From positions 499,001-563,000 of the forward strand of contig JAPDFW010000011.1 in the NCBI GenBank assembly GCA_028826165.1: a stretch of DNA of 64,000 nucleotides. The letters are read 5' to 3'. The position numbers were made by a program, and so were the translations under genes. Shown in pieces: positions 23,710 to 36,425 of the stretch (positions are counted from its first letter, which is position 1; each line of letters opens with the position of its first letter). Source of the DNA: Anaeramoeba ignava. Lineage: Eukaryota > Metamonada > Anaeramoebidae. Below the pieces are notes generated by a model that was not told the origin of the DNA, did not search any database, and worked only from the letters and a program-made list of their open reading frames with translations.

Positions 23710-23898
23710 GGATTATTTATTATTATTATTTTATTTTTGTTCTTTTTTCTTTTAAAAATAAATCAAATAAAATTTTCTTTTTAAAAAAAAATTTTAATTT
23801 GAAAAATTTTAATTTTTTTGGAAATCATTTTTTTTCTTTTAATTTCCTTTTTTCTTTTATTTTTATATCTATTTTTTTTGTGTGTTAAAAAATAATTC

Positions 23899-25593
23899 AT
23901 GAAAGAGGTTAAACCTTCTAAAAGAGATAATACATTTTCAATATTAAATACAAGCGGAACAGATCAAACATTTTTATCAATTCTTGCATTTCTTTATCTT
24001 TCTACAGCAATTGCAACTTTATATGAAATGATTTTACATTTTCGTTTTTGGATGTATTTTTTCCAAATGAAAAAAAAAATTTTTTGAAACAAAATTACAA
24101 TTAATTCAAATGATGAAATGATTTGATGAAGAGAAAAAAAATTTTTTAAAAAAAAAATAACACAAAAAAAATAATAAATAATTCATTTGCAAAATAAAAT
24201 CAGGCAAACTGGACCTCATTCTCATACAACAAAAATTATTCGTGGATTCAGAGTGTTTATTTTACTTTGTGCTTCTTGGGTTATGATTCATAAAGGATTT
24301 TTAATGATTTTTGGTTTTAAAACAGAATCAGTTGAATATGTTTTAATTTTTTATTTCTTTTATAAAAATTATTTATAAAATTAAATTCCTTTTCAATTTT
24401 TAAAATTATTTATAAAATTATTTATAAAATTAAATATAAAATTAAATATAAAATTATTTATAAAATTAATTATAAAAATTATAAATTAAATATAAAATTA
24501 TTTATAAAATTAAATTATTTATAAAATTATTTATAAAATTAAATATTTATAAAATTAATTATAAAATTATTTATAAAATTATTTATAAAATTATTTATAA
24601 AATTATTTTATAAAATTAAATATAAAATTATTTATAAAATTAAATTATTTATAAAAATTATTTATAAAATTATAAAAATTATTTATAAAATTATTTATAA
24701 ATAAATTAAATATAAAATTAATTATAAAATTATTTATAAAATTATTATAAAATTATTTATAAAATTATTTATAAATTTATTTATTAAATTAAATATAAAA
24801 TTAATTATAAAATTATAAATAAAATTATTTATAAAATTAATTATAAAATTATTTATAAAATTAAATATAAAATTAATTATAAAATTATTTATAAAATTAT
24901 TTATAAAATTATTTATAAAATTATTTATAAAATTATTTATAAATTAAATATAAAATTATTTATAAAATTATTTATAAAATTAATTTATTAAATTAATTAT
25001 AAATTATAAATTGATATTTAAGATATATCCTACTGGCTTGGTTACTTGGAATAATAAGATATACAACAATTACAAACCAAAAAATGATAAAAAAGGTTTT
25101 AAATCCATTATTTATTCTACTGATTATAATATGTTTAGCATTATTACTTTTAGCTGGAAAATACGCACATCACACAAATACACAATTTATTATGAGTGGA
25201 TTATTATTTTCTGTTCTTGTTTTACTTTTGACACCATCTTCATATTTATTTTATCGAATCATACTTAAAATCAATGCAAATGTTCGTTCAGATTCTCGAG
25301 TAAAAACATTTATGGTTTTGATTTTCTTTAATTCAGTTGTTTTTTTAGTTCGAGCTACATTTGATTTTTTCAATGCAATAACACATGTGTTTCTTGATTG
25401 GACTTTGAAAAGTGATACAGCTTTCTTCTCAGTTTATTTTACTTGCATGATTTTGTTTGAAATTATTCCGGCTATTGTTCTTGTTTTGGCTTTTCATTTA
25501 AATATTACAAGTGAAATGAGTCGAACTCAAAGTATAATTGTAACTTCTCCTCAATATATTAATATTGAAACTGATGAAGAAAGTGATGATTAA
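23899..25593 (+). CDS. multispan membrane protein, THH1/TOM1/TOM3-like
   Basis: Exon 1 is 23899-24053. Exon 2 starts at 24204 (donor GTATTT, acceptor AATCAG; the joined codon gives HFRFWMQTGPHSHTTK). Exon 3 is about 25023-25593 and opens YILLAWLLGIIRYTT. The exon 2 to exon 3 phase does not match any GT donor I can see, so a small exon or an indel in the repeat-filled intron is likely. I count about seven hydrophobic segments, for example LNPLFILLIIICLALLLLAG, GLLFSVLVLLLTPSSYLFY, TFMVLIFFNSVVFLVRATF and MILFEIIPAIVLVLAF. The C-terminus is short and acidic (NIETDEESDD). Layout and the RVKTFMVLIFFNSVVFLVR segment resemble plant TOM1/THH1-type seven-span proteins, though a generic GPCR-like protein is also possible. 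Confidence 0.6.
24364..25005. repeat. intronic 12-bp satellite (TTTATAAAATTA)n
   Basis: The large intron of the THH1-like gene is about 640 bp of TTTATAAAATTA variants, many of them interrupted. It is the same family as intron 2 of the ARF-like gene, on the same sense strand. Confidence 0.85.
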
Positions 25594-25730
25594 AGAATTA
25601 TTTACTTTCTAAAAATTTAAAAATTGGAATAATTCCCATTTTCCATTTTTTTTCTTTTTTTTCTTTTAAATTTTCCTTTTTTTTTTTTTGTTACAATTAA
25701 ATTTTTCAATTAAAATTTTTTCAATTTTTT

Positions 25731-25785
25731 TTTCATTTTTTTTTTTCATTTTTCTCTTTTCATTTTTCTCAAGTTTACTTTTTTA
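25731..25785 (+). promoter_or_regulatory. TTTTCATTTTT cluster upstream of CAP-Gly gene
   Basis: Three sense-strand copies (TTTTTTTTTCATTTTT, TTTTTTCATTTTTCTC, TTTTCATTTTTCTCAAG) occur within 20-75 bp of the ATG at 25804. This matches the pattern seen upstream of ICMT, CSN3, BTB-TLDc and other genes. A role as initiator-type promoter is inferred only. Confidence 0.4.
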
Positions 25786-25803
25786 TTTTTTTCTTTATTT
25801 TAT

Positions 25804-26749
25804 ATGGTAGATAATTTTCAAATTGGAGATCCTGTTTATTGGAATTCTAACTCAGGAAAAGTTTCTTTTGTTGGAGAAACTAAGTTTGCACCAGGAATTT
25901 GGATTGGAATTACTTTAGATCAATCTGGTAAAAAAACAAAACAAAATTTAATTATAATTTTAATTTTAATTATAATTTTAATTTTAATTTTATTTATAAT
26001 TTTATTTATAATTTTTAATTTTTAATTTAAGTTGGTGAACATAATGGAACTTATTTTGGTGTTAAATATTTTGAATGTGAAAAAAATCATGGAATTTTTG
26101 CACAATCCAAGAGAAATAAAAAGAACAATTTTGATAGATGAACTTTTAACAGAAAATGAAAGTAATTACAATTCAAATATTAACAAAAAAAATATAAAAT
26201 ATAAAATATAAAATATAAAATATAAAATAATTCATTTTATTCATTAATTTTTAATTTAAATATGATTTAGATCTTGATGATCAAATTGAATCTTTAGAAG
26301 AATTGATTAAAAAACTTCAAGAAGAAAAAAAAGAAATGAATGAAAAGAACAATAATTTAGAAGAAAAAATGAATTCTTCTGAAAAAGAAAAAGTTTTTTT
26401 AGCTAATTTAAAACTTCGTGATGAAATTTTTTCTCTTCAAAATCAATTTGATGAAATGGAATATTCTCTTCAAGAAAAACAAAAAGAGGAAAATATTGTT
26501 GTGACAGAAATTGAAGTAGATTAAAAATTAAAATTCATTTATAAAAATAAAAATAAAATTTAAATTAAAATTAAAATTCATTTATTAAATTTAAATTTAT
26601 TTTTTTAGGAAGTTACTGATTCTTTACAATCAAGAAATAAAACAATTTTAAATCAAAAAATTGATGAAATGAATAAAGAAATTGCAGAATTAACATTTAA
26701 TTTTAATAATAAAAAAAAATTAGAAAAAAAGCTCAAAAACGCACAATAA
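25804..26749 (+). CDS. CAP-Gly domain and coiled coil (possibly 5' half of the RasGEF gene)
   Basis: Exons 25804-25927, 26032-26161, 26271-26515 and 26609-26749. Residues 1 to about 70 form a CAP-Gly domain: GKVSFVGETKFAPGIWIGIT, LDQS, then EHNGTYFGVKYFECEKNHGI. CAP-Gly domains bind EEY/F tails of tubulin and EB proteins, so a microtubule plus-end or dynactin-type role is likely. Exon 2 has one base too many. Removing one T from the T5 run at 26095-26099 gives HGILHNPREIKR, aligning with the usual HGLFVRPSxI, and also makes the exon phase correct. Exons 3 and 4 are coiled coil (ESLEELIKKLQEEKKEMNEK and others). TAA at 26747 ends the frame, but coiled coil resumes 180 bp later in the RasGEF exons. 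Confidence 0.8.
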
Positions 26750-26927
26750 ATTTAAATTAAAAACAAAATTAATTTATAAAATTAAAAAACATTAAATCAA
26801 AAAACAATCAAGAAATTGGTATTAAAATTAAATTTAAAATTAAAATTCAAATTAAAATTCAAATTAAAATTAAAATTAATATTAAAATTGAAATTAAAAT
26901 TAAAATTTAAATTGATTTCATTTCTAG

Positions 26928-29900
26928 AAACTTTGAAAATTAAGATCCAAAATTTGAATAAAGAAATTTTAAATCTTGAACAACAAAAAAAACAAATGTT
27001 AAAACAAATGGAAAATTCAAATTCAAATTTTTTCTCTCAATCAAATCCTTATTTTTTAAGGGAAAAGAAAAAAGAACTTGAAAATGAATTAATTCGTGAA
27101 ACTCGAAGAAAAAATGATCTTGAAATGAGAAGACAACAATCAAATCTAGAACCACCTATAAATGGTATATTGATTGAAAATTAAAATTCATTTATTAAAA
27201 TTAAAATTAAAATTAATATTAAAATTTAAAATTAAAATTAAAATTAAAATTAAAATTAAAATTAAAATTAAAATTAAAAATAAAAATTAAAATTAATATT
27301 AAAATTAAAAATTAATATTAAAATTAAAATTAAAATTAAAATTAAAATTAAAATTAAAATAAAAATTAATATTAAAATTAAAATCAAAATTAATTTATAA
27401 AATTAAAATTAAAATTAAAATTAAATTTAAAATTAAAATTCAAGAAAATGAAACAAACGCAAATGTAAATAAAGCTCAATGGGTAGCAAAAGTTATGAAA
27501 AAATTCCCAGAAGTTCTTGAACTTCGTGAAAGATTAAGACCTGTAACAAAAGTTCTTTCATATTCTCGATTACTTAATAATTCAAAAACAGAATCAAGAG
27601 AAGGTTTTACAAAAGATGTTATAATTTCTTTAATTTTGCAACATTTTGATTCAGAAGGAAAGAAAGAAATACAACAATTTATTGAAGAAAAAACTGCAGT
27701 TGAATGTAATTTTATCTTAAAATTCATTTATAAAATTAAATTTAAAATGAAAATTAAAATTAAAATTAATATTAAAATTAAAATTAAAATTACAATTTAA
27801 AATTAAAATTAAAATTACAATTTAAAATTAAAATTAAAATTAAAATTAAAATTAAAATTCATTTAAAATTAAAATTATTATGAAAATTAAAATTAAATTT
27901 AAAATTTATTTATAAAATTTATTTATAAAATTAAAATTAAAATTAAAATTAAAATTAAAATTATTAAAATTAAAATTAAATTTAAATTTAAAATTAATAT
28001 TAAAATTAAAATTCATTTAAAATTAAAATTAAAATTTAAAAATCGGATAAAAATTTAAATAATAATAGATATTAAAGATAATGAAAAAGAAAGTAAACTT
28101 CTTCATCTTCTGAGATTAGCAATTAGAGATGTTGAACATCTTTGGGATTATGAATTTAATCAAGATCGACAATCAGGAATTTCTCCAAAAGAACAAGATG
28201 ATATTGTTGGAGAATCAGCAGATAGAAGAGGATTAGATTTTACATGTAAAAAAAAAATTATTTATTATAAAAAAATTTCATAAATTAATTCATTTTATTT
28301 ATAGTGGATGTAAATGATATTCCAATTTGGGATGAACCAGAAAATAATCCTAAAAATATTCGATTAGATGAAGATCAAAAGATAGAAGGTGCAAACATTA
28401 ATAAAATTATTGAATATTTAGTAACACATCCAGAAGGTAAATTAAATTTAAATTAAAATTAAAATTAAAATTAAAATTAAAATTTAAATTCATTTCAAAT
28501 TTAAAATTAAAATTAAAATTAAAATTCATTTCAAAATTCATTTCAAAATTAAAATTTAAAATTTAAAATTTAAATTCATTTCAAAATTAAAATTAAAATT
28601 CATTTCAAAATTAAAATTCATTTCAAATTTAAAATTAGATTTAAAATTAAAATTAAAATTCATTTCAAATTAAAATTAAAATTAAAATTAAAATTAAAAT
28701 TCATTTCAAAATTAAAATTTAAATTTAAATTCATTTCAAATTAAAATTAAAATTAAAATTAAAATTAAAATTCATTTCAAAATTAAAATTCATTTCAAAA
28801 TTAAAATTAAAATTAAAATTCATTTCAAAATTAAAATTAAAATTTAAATTCATTTCAAAATTCATTTCAAAATTCATTTCAAAAATAAAATTAAAATTAA
28901 AATTAAAATTTAAAATTCAAAATTCATTTATAAAATTAAAATTAATTAGATACTGAATTCCAAAAAGATTTCTTTCTTACATACGAATCTTTTATGAAAT
29001 CAGAACATTTACTTATGAAATTCATTCAAAGATTCCATTATCCCAAAAAAAAAGAAGAAGAAAACGGAGAAGAATATGAAAAAAAGAAAAAAGAAGAAGA
29101 AGAACGAGTGATGAACATAATTTATCAATGGGCAGTTGAATGCAAAAAAACATTTAATGAAGGAGTAGTATCACATTTATTGAATTTCATAAAACCAACA
29201 ACATATTCGCACAAATTCGAGCAACTATTTGAATCAAAAACAGAAAAAGAGAAGCTAAAACGACGACAACAAAGTTGTCCGCCACCGAAAGTAAACAAAG
29301 TTATTTTTTCATATAAATTCACACTGGCGGATCTTGACGAAGAGGAGTTTTCAAGACAAATTACTCTTCTTTTCTGGGATTATTACAGATCAATTCAACC
29401 GCCAGAGCTCATTAGAATGCGTTCAAATTCCTCGCTTGAAATGATGGAAGACGAGAAGCGAAGCAACACGCCAAATATCACGGCAATGATGAACAAACTT
29501 AAGGAATTCGAATTTTATATCATGGACCAAATCACAAGCAAAGGTCAAAAAAACAAAAATAAATCATTCTCAAGATTCACTAAAATCGGTGATTTCTTGA
29601 GGAAAAACAATAACTTTGTCTGCTTGTATGCGGTCATGAACGTTCTGAATTCGCAGAAAGTTCAATCCACTTTGAATGAAGTCACAAAAAATTTTCAACA
29701 AATTTTAGACGATTTTTCAGAATTATTTCAGAATTACTCAAAAGTTATCGAAAAAATCAAATCAGAAAATGTTCCTTGTATTCCCCATATCCAATTCTAT
29801 ATCGACCAGATTATAAAGGTTGATAATGAAAATCCGGATGAAATTGATGGATTGATTAATTTTTCAAAGAAAAGAAAAATTGCAAAAATTATTGATAATT

Positions 29901-30031
29901 TCCAATTCTTTCAAAAATATGCCTTTTCTTTTCTGTCAGTTTATCAAGTTCAAAATTTATTTCTTTCCGGTCATTTGATGGAACAAATTCCTGTTGAAGA
30001 TTTAAAAAGTGACGAAAAAAATACAAATTAA
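26928..30031 (+). CDS. REM-RasGEF (CDC25-type) exchange factor exons
   Basis: Exons 26928-27164, 27445-27706, 28069-28245, 28305-28436 and 28950-30031 join in consistent phase. The first exon is coiled coil with no obvious start codon. Exons two to four hold a helical region (QWVAKVMKKFPEVLELRERL). The REM/RasGEF-N motif spans the next junction (IIEYLVTHPED then TEFQKDFFLTYESFMKSEHL). The catalytic domain covers about the last 230 residues: KVNKVIFSYKFTLADLDEEE, FSRFTKIGDFLRKNNNFVCL, VPCIPHIQFYIDQIIKVDNE and NFSKKRKIAKIIDNFQFFQK. It would load GTP on Ras-like GTPases at membranes. It lies 180 bp after the CAP-Gly/coiled-coil exons on the same strand and may be the same gene. The TAA at 26747 and the lack of a GT donor there are the obstacles. 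Confidence 0.85.
28437..28949. repeat. intronic AAATTAAAATT / ATTCATTTCAA repeats
   Basis: Intron between RasGEF exons (donor GTAAAT, acceptor ATTAG). It is built of AAAATTAAAATT units interspersed with AAAATTCATTTC units. Introns at 27165-27444 and 27707-28068 carry the same AAATTA hexamer family, without the CATTTC element in most of their length. Confidence 0.8.
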
Positions 30032-30203
30032 GAAAATGAAAGAAAAATTTAATAACTTTTTTTTTCTTTTGATTTTTCCTTTTAATTTTTTCTTTTGGTT
30101 TTTTCTTTTTTTTCTTTTTTTTCTTTTAATTTTTCTTTTGAGATTTTTAATAAAAAAAGTGGAACAAAAAAAAAATATTTTTTGCTTTTTATTCTTTTCT
30201 TTT

Positions 30204-32994
30204 TTAACGGAAAAAAGCTTCAACTTCTTGCACTTTCCATTTAGTATTTCCAGCTAAAAAATTATTTGCTTCATTTGATCCTTTTGTAAATCCTTTAGGA
30301 TTTTCGAATCTCCAACCTGCAAAACATTTTCCCGTTTTGAAATTTTTTGATATTTTCAGGCTTGGATATAACATACCATATCCAAAATAAGGACCACTTG
30401 TTTGTTTAGAAAAAACCGCAAATTTTTCATTTTTTGGAAGAATGTTAAATTTTTCTGGTGGCGAATTTGATGGATTTTTCAAAGTGAAAATGAATGAAGA
30501 TTCATCTGTAATGCATCCTTGATTTGATTTAAATCCAACTTTTGTATATCCTCCAAAAATAAATCCATCAATTGTTTGAACAACTATTAATGTTTCATTT
30601 TTATCATCAACAATTTTATGGAAATTTTGACATGAAGATCCATCTTTCTTTAATGAAAATTTCAATTTCATTGGGTTTTCGTTGTTGTTGAAATTGATCC
30701 ATTTATTTAAATATTCAATGTATTCTTCGGTTAAAATTGGATCTTCTAATTTTGAATCTTGTTTGTTTTCGATTTGATTTGTTTCTTCTTTCTTTTCTGT
30801 TTCATCATTGCTAGTTAGAGATTCATCGATTGCTGATTCAGCTGAACTGATACTTTTTGGATCTTCATAATTTTTCTTTTTGTGTATTTTTTTGGTTGAT
30901 TCTTTTGATCTGTTATGAATATTTTTTTTCTGTTTTCTCTTGTGATTTGAATTAATTTCTTTTTGATTTTGATTTTTTCTGTTTTTTTGTTTTTTGTCAA
31001 TTTTTTTTTTGCTAATGAATTGATAATTTTGCTTTTGATTTTTATTTTATTTTTGATTTTGATTTTTATTTTGATTTTTGATTTTGATTTTGATTTTGAT
31101 TTTGATTTTGATTTTGATTTTGATTTTGATTTTCTTGAAAAGCATTTTGATTATATTCTTTTTCTTGAAAAGTATTTAGTTTGAATTCATTTTCCACTAA
31201 TTCAGTTTTTATTAATTCATCTAGTTTGAATTCATTTCCCAGTAATTCATTTATTTTTTTAAACATATTTAAGATCTTTTGTAAATTAAGTTGTTTGAAT
31301 TCTTGAAATTCAGGAAATTTGTTCTTTTGTAGAATTTGTAGAAATTGTTGAAATTGTTCAATTTGTTCAAATTTTTTTGGATTTAATTCAGAATTCTCAT
31401 CTTGAAATTGACCAAAATTTCCAATTTGTTGAGAAAAAATATTTCCAACATTAAATTTTTGATTTTGATTTTGATTTTGATTTTGATTTTGATTTTGATT
31501 TTGATTAAAATTTTGATTTTGATTAAAATTTTGATTTTGATTTTGATTTTGATTTTGATTAAAATTTGAATTTTGATTTGGATTAAAATTTGAATTTTGA
31601 TTTTGATTTTGATTTGGATTAAAATTTGGATTAAAATTTGGATTAAAATTTGCATTTTGATTTGGATTTTGATTCGCATTAAAATTTGAATTTTGATTTT
31701 GATTTTGATTTGGATTTTGATTTTGATTAAAATTTTGATTTTGATTTGGATTAAAATTTGAATTTTGATTTGGATTAAAATTTGAATTTTGATTTGGATT
31801 AAAATTTTCATTAAAATTTGGATTTTGATTTGGATTAAAATTTGAATTTTGATTTTGATTTGCATTTTGATTTTGATTTTGATTAAAATTTTGATTTTGA
31901 TTTTGATTTTGATTTTGATTTTGATTTGGATTTGAATTTGGATTAAAATTTGGATTTTGATTTGCATTAAAATTTGAATTAAAATTTGAATTAAAATTTG
32001 GATTTTGATTTGGATTTTGATTCGCATTAAAATTTGAATTTTGATTTTGATTTTGATTTGGATTAAAATTTGAATTTTGATTTGAATTTGGATTTTGATT
32101 CGCATTAAAATTTGGATTTTGATTCGCATTAAAATTTGAATTTTGATTCGCATTAAAATTTGAATTTTGATTTGGATTAAAATTTGAATTTTGATTTTGA
32201 TTTTGATTTTGATTTGCATTAAAATTTGAATTTTGATTTGGATTTGCATTAAAATTTGAATTTGCATTATTTTGTTTTTGAAATAGATGATGATTTTTAA
32301 CAGCTTGTAAAAATTCATCTCGTGAATTAAATTGATTTGTTTTTTGAGATTGAAAAGATTTAAAAGGAAAATAGTCTAAATAAGAAAGTAAATTTTGCAA
32401 ATCAACATCAATAGATAATTTATCTAGAAAATCAAGAAAATTGAACAATTCATTTATAGATAAAATAGATTCTGTAATTGAATAAATTAATTTTGAGTGA
32501 TTATTTTCAACAAATTGCTGGAATTTTTGATATAATGCCTCTGAATGATAAGTTTCTAAAACTGGGAAATAAAGGAAAAAGTTCTGAATATTCAAAGAAT
32601 TTATCAAATACTTTTCCAAATGTTGAGATAAATCATTTAATTGAAAAAAATTTGAAGCAATTAAAATTTCAGGAATATTTCTTGTGTAAATATAAAAAAT
32701 ATCAATATTTGATGAATAAATATATAAGAGTATCAAAGACATTGTTTCTTGTGAAATTCCAGAAAAAAATAATTCTTTTTGATTTGGATTTTTTTTTAAT
32801 ATTTCTTTTAGTTTTGGAGAACGAGCATATAAAAGTATTTTATGGCATTTGAATTCAAAATTTTGTTTCCCACATAAAATTTTAATATCAGTAAATAAAT
32901 TATTTGATTCTAAAAATAAAGTGGATAAATCATTTGTTAATTTTTGAACATGAATTAAAGATGAAGAATGATTAGAATAAAAGGTTGGATCCAT
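30204..32994 (-). CDS. BTB-TLDc protein (paralogue 3) with prion-like Asn linker, frame broken in linker
   Basis: The 5' part (31066-32994) starts at the ATG at 32994. It has a BTB domain at about residues 30-140 (LFTDIKILCGKQNFEFKCHK), BACK-like helices, and about 290 residues of NxNF/NQNQ repeats. A short unique Gln/Phe-rich part precedes another NQ run. The 3' part, from about 31040 down to 30204, reads Lys-rich spacer then WINFNNNENPMKLKFSLKKD, then GSSCQNFHKIVDDKNETLIV, DGFIFGGYTKVGF, SFIFTLKNPSNSP and the end WKVQEVEAFFR: a complete TLDc domain. Between them (31040-31080) small indels in the NQ repeat shift the frame; two extra A and one missing C would reconcile it. The order BTB, BACK, linker, TLDc equals that of the paralogues at 2.5-6.4 kb, so one gene is inferred. 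Confidence 0.75.
31450..32270. repeat. Asn/Phe/Gln coding repeat of BTB-TLDc paralogue 3
   Basis: About 820 bp of interleaved units reading NxNF, NQNQ, NPNQ, NANQ and NSNF on the minus strand. Only A, T, G and rare C (in TCGCAT) occur on the plus strand. Unlike the pure NQ tracts elsewhere, Phe recurs every four to eight residues. Confidence 0.85.
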
Positions 32995-33155
32995 TTATTT
33001 TTAATTTAATAATTATAATTTTAATTTTAATTTAAAAACCGGAAAAAAAAATGGAATAAAAAAAATGAAAAAAAAAATTAATTAAAAAACTTTTTTTTCT
33101 CCTTTTTTATTTAATTTTAAATTTTTTTTTTTCTCCTTTTTTAATTTTTTATTTA

Positions 33156-36100
33156 TTAAAATTTTTTAAGATTAAATTCATTAAAAGTTGATAATTGAAC
33201 CTGTAAACTTTTCACTCTTGCTTCTAAAGAACTTGTTTGTTCTTTCAAATTATTATTTTCAGCTTTTAGATCTTGATTTTCTTGATCCATTTCAGAATAT
33301 AAAATTAATAATTCATTGTGATCTTTTTTAAATTGTTCCAATTCATTTTTAACTTTTAAAAATTCTTCTTCAATTTCTTCTTTTTCTTTTTTTTTGAAAT
33401 TCATTGCAATTGAAATTTCATTTTTTGCTAGTTCAAATTCTTTTTCTTGCTCTTTTAATTTTTCTTGAAGAAATTCAGTTTCTTTTTGGGATTGTTGAGT
33501 TAAGTTTTGAATTTGAATATCTTTTTCAATTAAATTTTGTTTCAGATTTTGGATTTGAGAGTTTTTTTCTTCAATTTCTTTCTTAATTTTTTGGAATTCC
33601 TCTGTTGATTCCAAATCAATAATTTTAGAAGGAATATTTTCCTGAATTTGATCATTTGGCGAAATTTGTTCATTAATTAATTGGTGGTTATTTTTTGAAG
33701 GTGCTAAATGAAACTGGAAATCCTTTTTAGATTTTTTTGAGTTTTGGAATTGACTTTTGATTTGGTTCAAGCAAGTTTTATAAAAAATAGTGAACTCATT
33801 ATCATAAAAAGGGAACTTATCAACATTGCCGACATCAATTTCAAGAGTTGATTTATCAAGTTCAGCCTCAATAAATTGGGGTGATTTTTTGAGCATATTG
33901 ATTTTTTGAATAAAAACATCGACTCCAATCCGAGTTCGAATTATATTATCAATGCGAACAAATTGTGACTGTAAAAGTGATTTTTCCTGTTCAGAAATAA
34001 CCGAGTAATTATTTTGGTTGTTGAAATCAAATAGCAAACAAATTCCAAGCAGAAGAGAAAATAGTGCTTGAATATGAATGTTTGAATTTGAGAGAATCAT
34101 TGAAACAAAAAAAGTAAGCATTTCTCCCTCTTTAACTGTCATTAATTGAGGATCTGTTTTTTTACTTGGATTGACTAAATCAAGTGAGAGGAATTTTGCA
34201 ATTGCTTCGTTGCAATTAAAAAGCCAAATGCAAAGAATTTTGATAATTCCGATTTGTATCAGTTTTTTGGGTGTTTCTTTGTTGCTTTCCTGAATTAATG
34301 AATCCACGAGCTTGGGAAGTAAATATTGAATTGAATCGTTTCTTGTGGATAAAGGCGCCTTCAATGCAATCACTTTTGAGTCGTGGTTGTCCTTTAGTAT
34401 TTGGCAAAAAATAACTGACGCAAACCAAGAAGAAAGAGGATCCAAATTATTATCGCCATCATTTGCATTTTCTTTATTGTTTTCAATTATATTAATATTT
34501 TCCTTATTTGATGAATCGAGTATTGAATGGTGAATCAATGAGTCAATCAATAGTTTCCCTATTGATGCGCTATCAAGATCGCTTTCTTTATCAAGTTCAT
34601 CTGGTGTGATTGTAATTGATGATGATATTGAAATTTGTGCGTTTGCATTTTCGGATAAATAGCACTGGAATGCATAAACTGCTGCTATTTTTTCCTCAAT
34701 ATCTGGTGAATATAAAATGATTATTAAAATGTGCCAAATTATTGTTTTGGCTGTTTGTGATTCTGTTGATTCTTCAGTGATTTTGATTTCGGAAAATGTT
34801 TTTTGATTTTCTGGATGGTTTGCGATTATGTCTCCTAAAACATGGAATGCCATGACTCTAATTTCCAAAGCTATTTGCAAAACTACAGCTAGATATATTA
34901 TTGACATTAAATTATCTTTTTTTCCTAAAATATCCTTTAAATTTTTTAAATTGATTTTTTAAATTGATTTTTTAATTTTTGAATTAAATTTATTTTTGGT
35001 CTTCATTCTAATATACTTGATTTGCTTTTAAATTAGGTCCTACTTGTGAACCAGAAACTAAAATACCAATAATCTTTAAAGTATTAATAATTGTAACTTT
35101 ACGTGCTCCAATTTCAATATCTTAAATTTAAATTTAAATTTAAATTTGATAAATTTTAATAAAATTATTTTGTTGTTTTTGTTTCCTTTCAAAAAAATTA
35201 AAATACTTGAAGAATAATCTTCATTTGTTAAATTAAGCAAAGAAACTAATTTTTGAACACAGGCAGTTTCACGGAAATAATTCTTGAAAATAGAATTTTG
35301 GATATAAATTTAATTATAATTTTCTAAATATAAATTTTAAATTAGAAATTTGTTGATAAATACTTGATTTGAAATATTATCAGAAAGTAAAGTAGTCATA
35401 GCATTAAAACAATCTTGAATAACAACAGCATCATCAGCTTTTTCTTCTTGTTGAATAATTGATATTAAAATGGGGAAAATTTCTTCAAAAGCAACAATTT
35501 TTTGAATTTCTAAATTGTCTTTAATAAATTCAGTTACAAGAAGAAGAGATTCATTACGAATGGCTTCTCTTTTATCAGTAAGTAACTGAATAATATTTGA
35601 AATTCCATTTCCTGTTGATAAAATAATTGGCTGAATTCGAATTCTTTGGAAATGTAATAAATTCGTTAACAACTTAATTGCAAAATAACGAATTTCATAA
35701 TTTGATGTTTTTAAAATAGAAACTAATTCTTGAAGAAAACTTTCATTTTTCGTTAGTTTTTCTATATTAAGTTTCCAAACGTCATCCTGCTTGATAATAA
35801 GACTTTAATTAGATTATCTTTCTTTTTTTTTCTCCTGAATTTTTTGCATACCTTTTTTTTCTGTGTTAAATTGTTCAAAATCTCAAGAGCGTTTGTAATT
35901 ATTTTTTGATCTTCCTCGTCTGAGATCAAGGAAACTATGTGGTTTATAGAGTTTGAAACAAGCTAGTGTTTAAAATCAATTAGTTTATTTTCCTCCAAAT
36001 TTCATTCTCTTTTGTTGTTTCTTTTTTTGTTGTCTTACTTTTTGTTTTTTCGATGAGAATTTAATTAATTCACTTGTTGTGTGTAAAAGATCTTTTTTTT

Positions 36101-36179
36101 TTTCAATTTTATTGATTAATTCTTCAATATATTTCTCATCATCTGGAAGTGGAGCTATTAATTTTCCAAGTAAATTCAT
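33156..36179 (-). CDS. USO1: vesicle tethering factor USO1/p115 (6 exons)
   Basis: Exons, 5' to 3': 36039-36179, 35852-35962, 35364-35786, 35207-35282, 35017-35120 and 33156-34934. All phases agree, giving 877 residues (human p115 is 962). An armadillo-type globular head covers about residues 1-560, followed by a coiled-coil tail. Head landmarks match the family: QPIILSTGNGISNIIQLLTD, IQKIVAFEEIFPILISIIQ, and the SNQ/NYF junction between exons 3 and 4. p115/Uso1 is a dimeric Golgi tether recruited by Rab1 that binds SNAREs and golgins. The tail ends LNEFNLKKF-like without the long acidic end of the animal protein. Exon 3 has tandem AAG/CAG acceptors three bases apart (35786 or 35789). Confidence 0.93.
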
Positions 36180-36383
36180 TATTTAAATGAAATGAAAAAA
36201 ATGAAAAAAATGAAAAAAAATTTTTTCATTTAAAAAAAAAAAAGAAAAAGAAAAAGAAAAAGAAAAAGAAAAAGAAACACGTTTTGTTTTAAAATAAAAA
36301 GAAATTTAAATTAAAAAAAAAAAGATCCGATTTTGAAAAATAAAAATTTAAAAAAATAAAAAAATTAAAATTTTAAAATTTGG

Positions 36384-36410
36384 TTTTTTCATTTTTTTTT
36401 TCATTTTCTT
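36384..36410 (+). promoter_or_regulatory. TTTTCATTTTT elements upstream of ICMT
   Basis: GGTTTTTTCATTTTTTTTTT followed directly by TCATTTTCTTTTTT lies 15-45 bp before the ATG at 36426. It is oriented as in other genes here. An inferred core-promoter element. Confidence 0.4.
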
Positions 36411-36425
36411 TTTTATTTAATAGAA

